A stretch of DNA of 62,447 nucleotides from Avoscillospira sp045579045 (GCA_045579045.1 JAZNLL010000007.1:1-62447), one strand, 5' to 3'. Positions 43,244 through 51,466 are shown, counted from the stretch's first letter. The notes: generated from the letters alone by a model not told the origin. Made by a program: numbers and translations.

Positions 43244-44185
43244 ATGGGTAAACGTATCGTCATCGCCCTGGGCGGCAATGCGCTTGGCACCACTTTGCCG
43301 GAACAGGCCACCGCCGTCAAAACCACCGCCAGCGCCATCGTAGACCTCATTGAGGACGGCAACGAGGTCATCGTTGCCCACGGCAACGGTCCTCAGGTGG
43401 GCATCATCAACAACGCCATGCTGGCACTCATGCACGAAGATCCCACCCAGGGTGCCACACCTCTTTCCGTCTGCGGTGCTATGAGCCAGGCCTATATCGG
43501 CTACGACCTGCAAAACGCATTGCGGGAAGAACTTTTTGACCGGGGCATCACCAACAAGCCTGTGGTGACCATGGTCACACAGGTGGAAGTAGACCCCAAT
43601 GATCCTGCCTTCCAGAACCCCACCAAACCCATCGGTAAGTTCCTTTCCGAGGAAGAAGCCAAGATCATGGCGGAGAAAACCGGTTTCCTGTACAAGGAAG
43701 ATGCCGGACGGGGCTGGCGGCGGTATGTGGCCTCCCCCAAACCTAAGCATATCATTGAAGCCGGTGCCATCCGTGCCCTGACGGAGGACGGTCATGTGGT
43801 CATCTGCTGCGGCGGCGGCGGAATTCCCGTATTCCGCACAGAGGGCAACCATCTCAAGGGTGCGGCAGCAGTCATCGACAAGGATTTCGCCTCGGAATTG
43901 CTGGCAGAAATGCTGAACGCCGACACGCTCATCATCCTCACTGCCGTGGAAAAAGTCGCCATCAATTTCCGCAAGGAAAATGAGCAGTGGCTGGATACCC
44001 TCTCCCCTGCCGAAGCCAAAAAGCACATGGCAGACGGGCAGTTCGCCCCCGGTTCCATGCTCCCCAAGGTAGAAGCAGCGGTGAAATTTGCCGAATCCGC
44101 CCCCGGCAGAACAGCTCTTATCACGCTCTTGGAAAAAGCCCGTGACGGCATCGCCGGCAAGACCGGCACTGCCATAAAACAATAA
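43244..44185 (+). CDS. arcC: Carbamate kinase
   Basis: About 313 residues of the amino-acid kinase fold, with IALGGNALG, AHGNGPQVG and CCGGGGIPV motifs and KDFASELLAEML near the nucleotide site. It converts carbamoyl phosphate and ADP to ATP, CO2 and ammonia. Placed after ygeW, it would harvest the energy of the carbamoyl group by substrate-level phosphorylation. No arginine deiminase gene is nearby, so it does not belong to a classical ADI pathway here. The start at 43244 matches family N-termini. Confidence 0.95.
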   Translation: MGKRIVIALGGNALGTTLPEQATAVKTTASAIVDLIEDGNEVIVAHGNGPQVGIINNAMLALMHEDPTQGATPLSVCGAMSQAYIGYDLQNALREELFDRGITNKPVVTMVTQVEVDPNDPAFQNPTKPIGKFLSEEEAKIMAEKTGFLYKEDAGRGWRRYVASPKPKHIIEAGAIRALTEDGHVVICCGGGGIPVFRTEGNHLKGAAAVIDKDFASELLAEMLNADTLIILTAVEKVAINFRKENEQWLDTLSPAEAKKHMADGQFAPGSMLPKVEAAVKFAESAPGRTALITLLEKARDGIAGKTGTAIKQ

Positions 44186-44191
44186 CAGACG

Positions 44192-44226
44192 AAAAAAATC
44201 CGCATCCTTTCGGATGCGGATTTTTT
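44192..44226. terminator. Bidirectional terminator between arcC and the NhaC-family gene
   Basis: ATCCGCATCC-TTTC-GGATGCGGAT perfect stem with A and T tracts on either side. The stem is the same sequence as the terminator at 3166-3200. Confidence 0.92.
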
Positions 44227-44240
44227 ATGTTCGTTGAGAA

Positions 44241-45833
44241 TTAAGCAGCCTTCTGAGCACGCTTCTTCATGATTGCCAGGAAGCCGACAACCAGAACAAC
44301 GCCCAGAGCCAGGCAGATCCATGCGTTCTGCACGAAACCGGCCACGATGAAGCAAACAAAGCTGATGGCGGCAACGGTAATCGCATAGGGCAGCTGGGTG
44401 GACACATGGAGCACATGGACACAGCGGGCACCGGCGGAGGACATGATGGTGGTATCGGAAATGGGGGAGCAGTGGTCGCCGCAGACAGCGCCGGCCAGGC
44501 AGGCAGACATGCCGATGAACAGCAGGGGGTTGTCAACACCAAACATGCTGGACACAATGGGGATCAGAATACCGAAGGTACCCCAGGAAGTGCCGGTAGC
44601 AAAAGCCAGCAGGCAGGCCACGACGAAGATGACAGCAGGCAGGAACGCATTGAGGTTCTGAGCGACATCACTCTGCATGAGGGCTTCCACATAAGCGGCA
44701 GAACCCAGCAGGTCGTTGGAAATATTCTTCAGAGCGGTAGCCAAAGTCAGGATCGTGATGGCAGGAACCATGGCGACGAAGCCGCGGGGGATGCACTCCA
44801 TGGCTTCCTTGAAGGTGACCAGACCACGAATCATCAGATAGGCGACGATGACGATCAGGGCAATGATAGCACCCCAGGGCAGACCGACGGTGGCATCGGT
44901 GTCAGCGAAAGCGGTGACAAAGTCAGAACCGCTGAAGAAACCGCCGATGTACAGCAGACCAATGATGGAGATCACGACCAGAACCACCACGGGCAGGATC
45001 AGATCAATGACCTTGCCTCTGGGGTTGGCGAAGACTTCTTCACCGTCCACACGCTCGTCGGTGGAGAACAGGTCGCCCTTTTCAATGGCATTGCGCTCAT
45101 GCTTGGCCATGGGACCGAAGTCGGCCTTCATGACGACCAAAGCCACGATGAACACCAAAGTCAACAGAGAGTAGAAGTTGAAGGGAATGGCCTTGATGAA
45201 CAGCTCGATACCGGACAGACCCTCGATCTCCACATAGCTGGAAACAGCAGCAGCCCAGGAGCTGATGGGAGCGATCATGCAGATAGGAGCTGCGGTGGCA
45301 TCGATCAGATAGCTGAACTTTGCACGGGAGATCTTGTGACCATCAGTGACAGGCAGCATGACGGAGCCGACAGTCAGGCAGTTGAAATAGTCATCGATGA
45401 AGATGAGCACGCCCAAAACGAAAGTAGCCAGCTGGGCGCCGACACGGGTCTTGATATGGGTCTCAGCCCAGCGGCCGAAAGCGGCGCTGCCGCCGGCCTT
45501 GTTGATGAGGGCGACGATGACACCCAGAATGACCAGGAACAGGAAGATACCGGCAGTGCCTTCGATGGCAGCGATGATACCGGTGCTGACCACATGGTCA
45601 ACGGCAGCAGGGGCAGAGCCCATGCAGCCCAGGATACCGCCGACGACGATACCGGTGAACAGGGAAGAATAGACTTCCTTGGTGATAAGGGCCAAGCCGA
45701 TGGCCACGATGGGAGGAACCAGTGCCCAGAAAGTGGCAGCGGTCTCCACGCCGGTGGCGGTCACGATGATAGCCATTGCGATGACTGCAATTGCCACGAT
45801 GAGAGCCACCAGAGAGATTCTCTTGTTTTTCAT
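44241..45833 (-). CDS. NhaC-family transporter under a lysine riboswitch (LysW-type lysine transporter)
   Basis: A 530-residue polytopic membrane protein with about twelve helices of the NhaC/IT superfamily (FIDDYFNCLTVGSVMLP, FATGTSWGTFGILIP, CGDHCSPISDTTIMSSAG motifs). NhaC homologues include Na+/H+ and amino-acid exchangers. The canonical lysine riboswitch and terminator directly upstream identify it as the lysine-repressed type of transporter, most simply a lysine importer. AAGGAG precedes the ATG. It is transcribed alone and converges with arcC. Confidence 0.9.
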   Translation of the reverse strand: MKNKRISLVALIVAIAVIAMAIIVTATGVETAATFWALVPPIVAIGLALITKEVYSSLFTGIVVGGILGCMGSAPAAVDHVVSTGIIAAIEGTAGIFLFLVILGVIVALINKAGGSAAFGRWAETHIKTRVGAQLATFVLGVLIFIDDYFNCLTVGSVMLPVTDGHKISRAKFSYLIDATAAPICMIAPISSWAAAVSSYVEIEGLSGIELFIKAIPFNFYSLLTLVFIVALVVMKADFGPMAKHERNAIEKGDLFSTDERVDGEEVFANPRGKVIDLILPVVVLVVISIIGLLYIGGFFSGSDFVTAFADTDATVGLPWGAIIALIVIVAYLMIRGLVTFKEAMECIPRGFVAMVPAITILTLATALKNISNDLLGSAAYVEALMQSDVAQNLNAFLPAVIFVVACLLAFATGTSWGTFGILIPIVSSMFGVDNPLLFIGMSACLAGAVCGDHCSPISDTTIMSSAGARCVHVLHVSTQLPYAITVAAISFVCFIVAGFVQNAWICLALGVVLVVGFLAIMKKRAQKAA

Positions 45834-45858
45834 GTGTATTCTCCTTTTCTTTTATTGA

Positions 45859-45893
45859 CAAAAAAATGAAGCCATGGCGATGCCACAGCTCCA
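45859..45893 (-). terminator. Riboswitch expression-platform terminator
   Basis: On the minus strand GGAGCTGTGGC and GCCATGGCTTC form an 11-bp stem (with wobbles) around ATC, followed by ATTTTTTT, 25 bases before the transporter start. It would form when lysine is bound and stop transcription. Confidence 0.85.
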
Positions 45894-45904
45894 TACAAGT
45901 CCCT

Positions 45905-46080
45905 TGTACGAACCAGCGACAGCGCTCCATCCCGTAGGATGACAGTCCGGGGGATATTCTCCCACGGCCCGGCAGCACAGTTCTCAGGCCAAAACTGTGC
46001 ACCTCGGCGAATTCCCCTTTCCGCTTCCATCGGCCTGTGGGGAAAGAAAGCGTACTCTTGAACTTCGCACCTCTATCATG
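45905..46080 (-). ncRNA. Lysine riboswitch (L box)
   Basis: The minus-strand leader carries the conserved L-box segments in order: GATAGAGGTGCGAAGTTCAA, AGAGTACGC, GAAAGGGGAATTCGCCGAGG, GGGCCGTGGG, GGACTGTCATCC and GGAGCGCTGTCGCTGGTTCG. The P1 arms GATAG and CTGTC pair. Spacing and sequence follow the Bacillus lysC leader closely. A promoter lies upstream and an intrinsic terminator downstream, so control is by transcription attenuation in response to lysine. Confidence 0.95.
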
Positions 46081-46092
46081 CTTGGTCTATTC

Positions 46093-46121
46093 ATTATATG
46101 TTCATAAATAGGAAAAGTCAA
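46093..46121 (-). promoter_or_regulatory. Promoter of the lysine riboswitch-transporter transcript
   Basis: On the minus strand TTGACT (46116-46121) and perfect TATAAT (46093-46098) with 17-base spacing. Transcription would start around 46086, just before the riboswitch P1 stem. Confidence 0.88.
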
Positions 46122-46135
46122 TCTTTTTTCGACAA

Positions 46136-46162
46136 AAAGGCTCCCTTTTACAGGGAGCCTTT
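46136..46162 (-). terminator. Terminator after the ECF S-component gene
   Basis: AAAGGCTCCCT and AGGGAGCCTTT pair perfectly around a 5-base loop, with TTTTTGTC following on the minus strand. It separates the ECF gene from the riboswitch promoter. Confidence 0.85.
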
Positions 46163-46173
46163 TGAAAATAGCA

Positions 46174-46779
46174 TTATTTTCTCTTGCGAACTTTCAAAAC
46201 CCGGACGATCATGGGGCTGAGCACCAGATTGATGGCCATTTCAATGAGGAAATTGACCCCAACCAGACCCAGGAACAGGAAGCCGATGAACCCGGCTGCC
46301 TCCACAGCATAGGTCTCCATGAGATAGGACTTGAAAAACACCGTAGAACCCAGCAGGAACAAGCCCGTATTGACAATGGGGCAAACCACAGCAGCAGCTA
46401 CGGCACCGAAAATGCCATTGACCTTGCTGAGTCCTTTATAGACAGCACCGGCAAGGAAACCGGCTGCCACACCCTTGACGATACAGATGGCGGCTGTTGC
46501 CAGGGGATTGTAGTTCCACATACCGGCGGTAAACAGGTCCACACCCATGACACCGGCCAGCAGTACCACGATACCGAAGACCAGACCCAGCCATGCACCG
46601 GTTTTCAGCCCATAGACGGCAGAACCGATGACAATGGGAATCAGCACCAGAGAAGGCGGTGTCAGACCCATGCGGCCCAGCGCGGTTGCGATCACCTGCA
46701 GAACCACGACGATTGCGGTGAAAATGGCCATGCCCACTAAGGCCTTGGTCTTTTCCAGAGATGTGCGATTGTTATTCAT
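46174..46779 (-). CDS. ECF transporter S component (substrate unknown)
   Basis: A 201-residue integral membrane protein with about six helices. N-terminal KALVGMAIFTAIVVVLQVIA and the GLKTGAWLGLVFGIVVLLAG segment are typical of substrate-binding S components of energy-coupling factor vitamin transporters. The A, A' and T modules are not in the window, so it would use a shared module. No riboswitch lies in front of it, so the substrate cannot be named. AGGAGGTAAT is a strong ribosome binding site. It is probably co-transcribed with ftsK, 51 bases upstream. Confidence 0.85.
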   Translation of the reverse strand: MNNNRTSLEKTKALVGMAIFTAIVVVLQVIATALGRMGLTPPSLVLIPIVIGSAVYGLKTGAWLGLVFGIVVLLAGVMGVDLFTAGMWNYNPLATAAICIVKGVAAGFLAGAVYKGLSKVNGIFGAVAAAVVCPIVNTGLFLLGSTVFFKSYLMETYAVEAAGFIGFLFLGLVGVNFLIEMAINLVLSPMIVRVLKVRKRK

Positions 46780-46830
46780 TTTTTATTACCTCCTGCTGTC
46801 CCTCCTTTTGAGGATGGGACGCAAATTGAA

Positions 46831-49362
46831 TTACGGAATTTCTTCCTCCACGGGAGGATTCTCGTCCTCCATGGGAGCCAGACCCTGCATCTGCTGCCAT
46901 TGCTCCTTGGTGATCAGCAGCTGACGAGGCTTGGAACCTTCAAAGGGGCCGACGATACCCTTTTCCTCCATTTCGTCCACAATGCGTGCCGCTCTGGCAT
47001 AGCCCAGTTTCAGCCGCCGCTGGAGCATGGAGACAGAGGCCTGTCCCGTTTCCAGAATGATATCCACAGCCTGAGGCAGCAGTTCATCGCCGTCGGTCAC
47101 CGGCTCCGCAGTCACAGAGGCACCGCCGGAAGACTTGCCGCTTTCCGCAGCCTTCTGGTCGATCTGTTCCATGACAGAGTCATCATAGGAAGCTGTGGAG
47201 TTTTTCTTGATAAAGTCCACCACCGCCTGCACTTCGTCATCGGTGATGAAGCAGCCCTGTACACGGCGGGGCTTGCCCTGACCCAGAGGTGCATAGAGCA
47301 TATCGCCCTTGCCCACCAGTTTTTCCGCACCGGCCGTATCCAGAATGATGCGGGACTCCATGGCGGAGGCCACGGCGAAGGCAATTCTGGAGGGGATGTT
47401 GGCCTTCATAAGACCGGTGATGACATCGGCAGAAGGACGCTGAGTGGCGATGACCAGATGGATACCGGAAGCTCGGCCCATCTGTGCCACACGGCAGATG
47501 GCTTCTTCCACTTCCTTGGCTGCCACCAGCATCAGGTCAGCCAGCTCATCGATGACCACCACGATCTGAGGCAGAGGTTCCATATTGTCCTGATTGCAGA
47601 CCTTGTTGTAGGATTCCAAATCACGGACACCGGCATCGGCCATGAGCCGATAACGCTTCATCATTTCCGTCACTGCCCACTGCAATGCGCCGGCAGCCTT
47701 CTTGGGATCGGTGACCACAGGGATCAGCAGATGGGGAATACCGTTGTAGATGCCCAGTTCCACCATTTTGGGGTCCACCATAATCATACGGACCTCTTCC
47801 GGCTTGGCCTTGTACAGCAGGGAAATAATGAGGCTGTTCATGCACACAGACTTACCGGAACCGGTGGTACCGGCAATGAGCATATGGGGCAGCTTGGCAA
47901 TGTCGCCGATGATGCAGTTGCCGCCGATATCCTTGCCCACGGCAAAGGAGATACGGGACTTGCTCTTTCCGAATTCCACGGAACCGATAACATCCCGGAT
48001 GGAGACGGTGGAAACCAGTTTGTTGGGCACTTCAATGCCCACCACGGAGATCTTATCGGGAATGGCGGAAATACGAACACCGGATGCACCCAAAGCCAAA
48101 GCGATATCGTCTGCCAGATTGGTCAGCTTGGACAGCTTGACACCACGATCCAGTTCCAGCTCGTACCGGGTGACGGAAGGTCCTCGGATCACATTGATGA
48201 TATGGGCATCAATGCCAAAACTTGCCAAAGTATCGTTGAGACGGTCGGCATTGAGCTGCATTTCGGCTGTGCCGTCCACGGCACTGCCCTTGTTCTGATT
48301 GAGCAGACTTTCCGGCGGATAGTGATAGATCTTCTGCTGCTCGGCAGCCTGCTCGATCTCGTTGGCGATCTTGGCAGCTTCCAGCAGAGCTTCTTCCTTC
48401 TTCACCTTCTGGGAAGGATCCTGCAAAGGTTCGATGGGGGGCAGTTCCTCCACCGGTTCTTCCTTCCGCTTGACCACCAGAGGTGCTTCCTCCTGCTCCT
48501 CCGGCAATACCAGAGGCGGCATGGTCAGTTCCGGTTCTTCCTTCACAGGAGAAGGCTTGTTTTCAAATTTCGCAACGCTCTCAATGAACGTATCTTTCTT
48601 TTTCCCCTTGGGCTTCTTGGGTTCGGGGGCAGGTGCTTCGGCAATGGGATCATCCACCGGCAGGTCGAATTCGGAAATATTGCTGCGTTTCCGCTCCACC
48701 CGTTCGATCTGCTTCTGCGCCACATGATTGACCAGTGTCTCCGCAGCATCGGGATGCTCTCTCCGGGGCGGCTCGTACTCCGGACGGGGTCTTGCCCGAA
48801 TAGCCTTGACGAGGCTTACAACGGTCATATTAAAGCCATACAGTACACAGGGAATCATGACCACCAAAAGCAGCAGGATCGACAGAAGTTTGCCAATGGT
48901 AAAATCAAAAAACATTGCCAGCAGACCGGACAAAAGACCGTGCCCGCTTTGCAGAAGCTCCCCTACAACAGAAAGCTCCCAAATTACCGGATGGTTGCCC
49001 AGCAAATAAACAAACACACCGACACACAGTGCCGTGATCCAGGTGCAAGCCACCCGAAGACGGACAGGTCTGCCGTCATGGAACATCAGAATGAAAAAAT
49101 CCAGTATCAGGAGCAGCGGAAGCACATAAACGCCTGCTCCGATCAGGTATCGGAAAATATCTATCGGCCATGTCACAAAGGGTTTATCCACACCCAGCAA
49201 TCCAAATCCCATGAGCACGCCCAGCACAAGGCACACCACCGCTCCCACTTCCCGACGGATGGGACGGGGCTGCTTGGCAGCAGCGGCACGGGCAGCCGCC
49301 GAGGGCTTGCCGGACTTACCGGAGGATTTCGACTTGGTCGAACCTCTCTTTTTTTCAGCCAT
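46831..49362 (-). CDS. DNA translocase FtsK/SpoIIIE
   Basis: An 843-residue protein: about four transmembrane helices in the first 190 residues, a charged Pro/Glu-rich linker, the alpha and beta (RecA-like) motor domains with Walker A GTTGSGKSVC and VVVIDELADL, and the C-terminal gamma winged helix (RRLKLGYARAARIVDEME) that reads KOPS/SRS. It pumps chromosome DNA through the division or sporulation septum. The neighbouring tepA recalls the Bacillus spoIIIE locus, which supports the SpoIIIE name. AAGGAG precedes the ATG. Confidence 0.96.
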   Translation of the reverse strand: MAEKKRGSTKSKSSGKSGKPSAAARAAAAKQPRPIRREVGAVVCLVLGVLMGFGLLGVDKPFVTWPIDIFRYLIGAGVYVLPLLLILDFFILMFHDGRPVRLRVACTWITALCVGVFVYLLGNHPVIWELSVVGELLQSGHGLLSGLLAMFFDFTIGKLLSILLLLVVMIPCVLYGFNMTVVSLVKAIRARPRPEYEPPRREHPDAAETLVNHVAQKQIERVERKRSNISEFDLPVDDPIAEAPAPEPKKPKGKKKDTFIESVAKFENKPSPVKEEPELTMPPLVLPEEQEEAPLVVKRKEEPVEELPPIEPLQDPSQKVKKEEALLEAAKIANEIEQAAEQQKIYHYPPESLLNQNKGSAVDGTAEMQLNADRLNDTLASFGIDAHIINVIRGPSVTRYELELDRGVKLSKLTNLADDIALALGASGVRISAIPDKISVVGIEVPNKLVSTVSIRDVIGSVEFGKSKSRISFAVGKDIGGNCIIGDIAKLPHMLIAGTTGSGKSVCMNSLIISLLYKAKPEEVRMIMVDPKMVELGIYNGIPHLLIPVVTDPKKAAGALQWAVTEMMKRYRLMADAGVRDLESYNKVCNQDNMEPLPQIVVVIDELADLMLVAAKEVEEAICRVAQMGRASGIHLVIATQRPSADVITGLMKANIPSRIAFAVASAMESRIILDTAGAEKLVGKGDMLYAPLGQGKPRRVQGCFITDDEVQAVVDFIKKNSTASYDDSVMEQIDQKAAESGKSSGGASVTAEPVTDGDELLPQAVDIILETGQASVSMLQRRLKLGYARAARIVDEMEEKGIVGPFEGSKPRQLLITKEQWQQMQGLAPMEDENPPVEEEIP

Positions 49363-49372
49363 AATGATCTCC

Positions 49373-50209
49373 TTAGTGGTTGATGAGGGACAGGATGAAG
49401 GTCACAAGACCGGCACCCCAGCAGTAATAGCAGAAGCCGCCGAAGCTGCCCTTGCGGGTGATGAGTTTCAGCAGCCAGATGGCAAGATAACCGAAGATGG
49501 CGGCAGAAAGGACACCGCCGATGTACATGGGCATGAGGCTCCAGTCGATACCTGCCTGGGCAGCATCGATGAGAGACAGAACATTGGCACCCAGAACCGC
49601 AGGAATGGACATAAGGAAGGAGAACTTCACTGCAAATTCCCGACTGAAGCCACGGGCCATACCGCAGGAAATGGTGGTACCGGAACGGGACAGGCCGGGA
49701 ACCACCGCAACGGCCTGACCGACACCCACCAGAAGAGCATCCACAACCGTTGCCGTTTTCAGATCCTTACCTCCCCGATTGAGACGGTCAGACAGGAACA
49801 GCAGGGTACCGGTCAGCAGGAATGCGCCACCGATAAAGAAGGTATTGTTATAGAGACTTTCCACTTTATCCTTGATGGGCAGAACCACCACCAAGGGCAG
49901 CGTCGCCACAATGATAAAGAGGATCATCCGGCGGCTCAGCTGATCGGACTTCTCACCACGGGGCAGCTTTCGCAGGCCCACCATAGTAAAGGCTTCCAGA
50001 ATCAGTGCCTTGATCTCGCCCCAGTATGCCACAAAAACAGCAGCCAGTGTGCCAAGATGGAGCAGCACATCGAAAAACAGATTGTCCTCACCAACTGTGG
50101 TCAGCCCCATAAAGTGCTGGAACACAGAAAGATGACCGGAACTGGAGATAGGCAGGAACTCTGCCACACCCTGCACAAAACCCAGAAACAGGGCAGAAAA
50201 GAACGACAT
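49373..50209 (-). CDS. uppP: Undecaprenyl-diphosphatase UppP/BacA
   Basis: A 278-residue polytopic membrane enzyme recycling undecaprenyl diphosphate, the lipid carrier for peptidoglycan. Both family repeats are present: GFVQGVAEFLPISSSGHL near the N-terminus and VVPGLSRSGTTISCGM in the second half, containing the catalytic Glu, Ser and Arg residues. Loss or overexpression affects bacitracin sensitivity in the family. It ends 10 bases before ftsK, whose ribosome binding site overlaps its stop region. Confidence 0.96.
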   Translation of the reverse strand: MSFFSALFLGFVQGVAEFLPISSSGHLSVFQHFMGLTTVGEDNLFFDVLLHLGTLAAVFVAYWGEIKALILEAFTMVGLRKLPRGEKSDQLSRRMILFIIVATLPLVVVLPIKDKVESLYNNTFFIGGAFLLTGTLLFLSDRLNRGGKDLKTATVVDALLVGVGQAVAVVPGLSRSGTTISCGMARGFSREFAVKFSFLMSIPAVLGANVLSLIDAAQAGIDWSLMPMYIGGVLSAAIFGYLAIWLLKLITRKGSFGGFCYYCWGAGLVTFILSLINH

Positions 50210-50286
50210 AAGACAACCTCCAAATCATCATATAGTCATTTGGTTTTATGATAACACAATTTAGAGGATTTTTCCAGTCATATAAG

Positions 50287-50320
50287 AAAAAAAGAGGAGC
50301 AAGCCATCATGCCTGCTCCT
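50287..50320 (-). terminator. tepA terminator overlapping its stop codon
   Basis: On the minus strand AGGAGCAGGC and GCTTGCTCCT form a 10-bp stem with loop ATGATG, followed by CTTTTTTT. The tepA stop codon lies in the loop. Confidence 0.85.
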
Positions 50321-51002
50321 GTCTGCCTTTTTCGATTTCTTTGTGGAGGTATTCCAGCGCATCGCCCACACTGCCCAGCTGATCCACCAGTCCCACTTCC
50401 ACAGCCTCTCTGCCATAGACCACAGAGCCTACATCCGTGGCAATCTCTCCGGTAGCCATCATATAATCCAGAAACTTCTGCCTGGAAATTCGGGAGTTGG
50501 CTGTGACAAAATCCACGATCTGTTCCTGAATGCGGTTAAAATACTGATAGGTCTGGGGCGCACCCACCACCACACCGGTCATGCGGACGGGATGAATGGT
50601 CATACTGGCCGTAGGGGCGATCATGCACCGCTTGGCAGAAACTGCCAGAGGAATACCGATGGAATGACCGCCGCCCAGCACCAGCGAGACCGTAGGCTTT
50701 TTCATGCCTGCGATCATCTCCGCAATGGCGAGACCGGCCTCGATATCACCGCCAACGGTGTTGAGCAAGACCAGAAGTCCATCGATCTCCGGGCTTTCTT
50801 CGATGGTAGCCAGCAACGGCAGCACATGTTCATATTTGGTGGTCTTTGCCGTCTCCGGCAAAATCTGATGGCCTTCCACTTGACCGATGATGGTCAGCGT
50901 ATAGATGGTACCATGTTCATTCTTGACAACCGCAGCACCGAAATCCTGTATCTGATGCCGCTGTTCCTCTTTTTCCTGAGGAGATTTGGTTTCTTCGCTC
51001 AC
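50307..51002 (-). CDS. ClpP-class serine protease, TepA family
   Basis: A 231-residue protein of the ClpP/crotonase fold. GGHSIGIPLAVSA places the nucleophile serine, and MTIHPVRMTG the histidine. VGGDIEAGLAIAEMI corresponds to the oxyanion-hole strand. In Bacillus the homologue TepA is encoded beside spoIIIE and assists protein translocation and spore formation. It starts with GTG, with AAGGAG eight bases upstream. It has its own terminator. Confidence 0.88.
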   Translation of the reverse strand: MSEETKSPQEKEEQRHQIQDFGAAVVKNEHGTIYTLTIIGQVEGHQILPETAKTTKYEHVLPLLATIEESPEIDGLLVLLNTVGGDIEAGLAIAEMIAGMKKPTVSLVLGGGHSIGIPLAVSAKRCMIAPTASMTIHPVRMTGVVVGAPQTYQYFNRIQEQIVDFVTANSRISRQKFLDYMMATGEIATDVGSVVYGREAVEVGLVDQLGSVGDALEYLHKEIEKGRQEQA

Positions 51003-51069
51003 AAGATCACTCCTTCTTCCCTATTTTGCTTCTTCTCCGAAAATCCATGCAAATTTTTTCAAAAACCTG

Positions 51070-51098
51070 TTGACAAATTCGGCAAGCCGTGATAACAT
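51070..51098 (+). promoter_or_regulatory. tRNA-Leu promoter
   Basis: Perfect TTGACA (51070-51075) and TAACAT (51093-51098), spacing 17, ending 13 bases before the tRNA. Confidence 0.8.
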
Positions 51099-51111
51099 AT
51101 CTCTCGCAGTT

Positions 51112-51199
51112 GCGCGAGTGGTGGAATTGGCAGACTCGCTAGATTCAGGTTCTAGTGTCCACTCCGGACGTGCGGGTTCAAGTCCCGCCTCGCGCACCA
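51112..51199 (+). tRNA. tRNA-Leu (CAG), CCA encoded
   Basis: An 88-base type II tRNA: acceptor GCGCGAG / CTCGCGC, anticodon stem CTAGA/TCTAG with loop TTCAGGT (anticodon CAG), a long variable arm (GTCCACTCCGGAC), T-arm GCGGG TTCAAGT CCCGC, discriminator A and CCA. Confidence 0.96.
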
Positions 51200-51202
51200 A
51201 AG

Positions 51203-51234
51203 AAAAACGACATCCTTCCGGATGTCGTTTTTTT
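51203..51234 (+). terminator. tRNA-Leu terminator
   Basis: AAAAACGACATCC-TTCC-GGATGTCGTTTTTTT, perfect stem with T-run, four bases after the tRNA CCA end. Confidence 0.92.
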
Positions 51235-51246
51235 CTTTGGTGCAAC

Positions 51247-51418
51247 GAAATAAATCCCTTTGGGATTTGTGAAATGCACTTTGTGCGTGAAATATGGCTT
51301 CGCCATGTGAAATGCCTGCGGGCGTGAGTGGATTTATTTCATTTCACTTGATGCCTGAGCGTCAAATTTCACAATGACGAAGTCATTATTTCACATTTTG
51401 CAAAGCAAAATATTTCAC
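51247..51418. repeat. Hairpin-studded element with GTGAAAT / ATTTCAC boxes
   Basis: A non-coding stretch after tRNA-Leu. Three GTGAAAT boxes (51269, 51287, 51307, with a degenerate fourth at 51324) are followed by four ATTTCAC boxes (51341, 51366, 51388, 51412), the reverse complement. Nearly every gap between boxes is itself a small hairpin, for example GCAC-TTT-GTGC, ATGGC-TTC-GCCAT, AATGAC-GAA-GTCATT and ATTTTGC-AAA-GCAAAAT. An outer pair GAAATAAATCC (51247) / GGATTTATTTC (51330) brackets the left half. No open reading frame or ribosome binding site is convincing. It looks like a compound palindromic repeat. Confidence 0.8.
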
Positions 51419-51425
51419 TAAAGAA

Positions 51426-51466
51426 AACAGACCGTCACGTGTCTCTGAAACCGTGACGGTCTGTTT
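51426..51466. terminator. Long hairpin before the ABC importer operon
   Basis: AACAGACCGTCACG and CGTGACGGTCTGTT form a 14-bp perfect stem with a 12-base loop. The T-run after it is short on both strands, so it may be a weak terminator or part of the adjacent repeat element. The rest of the gap to 51538 holds only the ATPase ribosome binding site. Confidence 0.6.

Noticed and set aside
51247..51418. Possible CRISPR-like array from regularly spaced boxes
   Set aside because: Boxes are only 7 bases, change orientation midway, and the spacers are 10-18 base palindromes. No cas genes are in the window.
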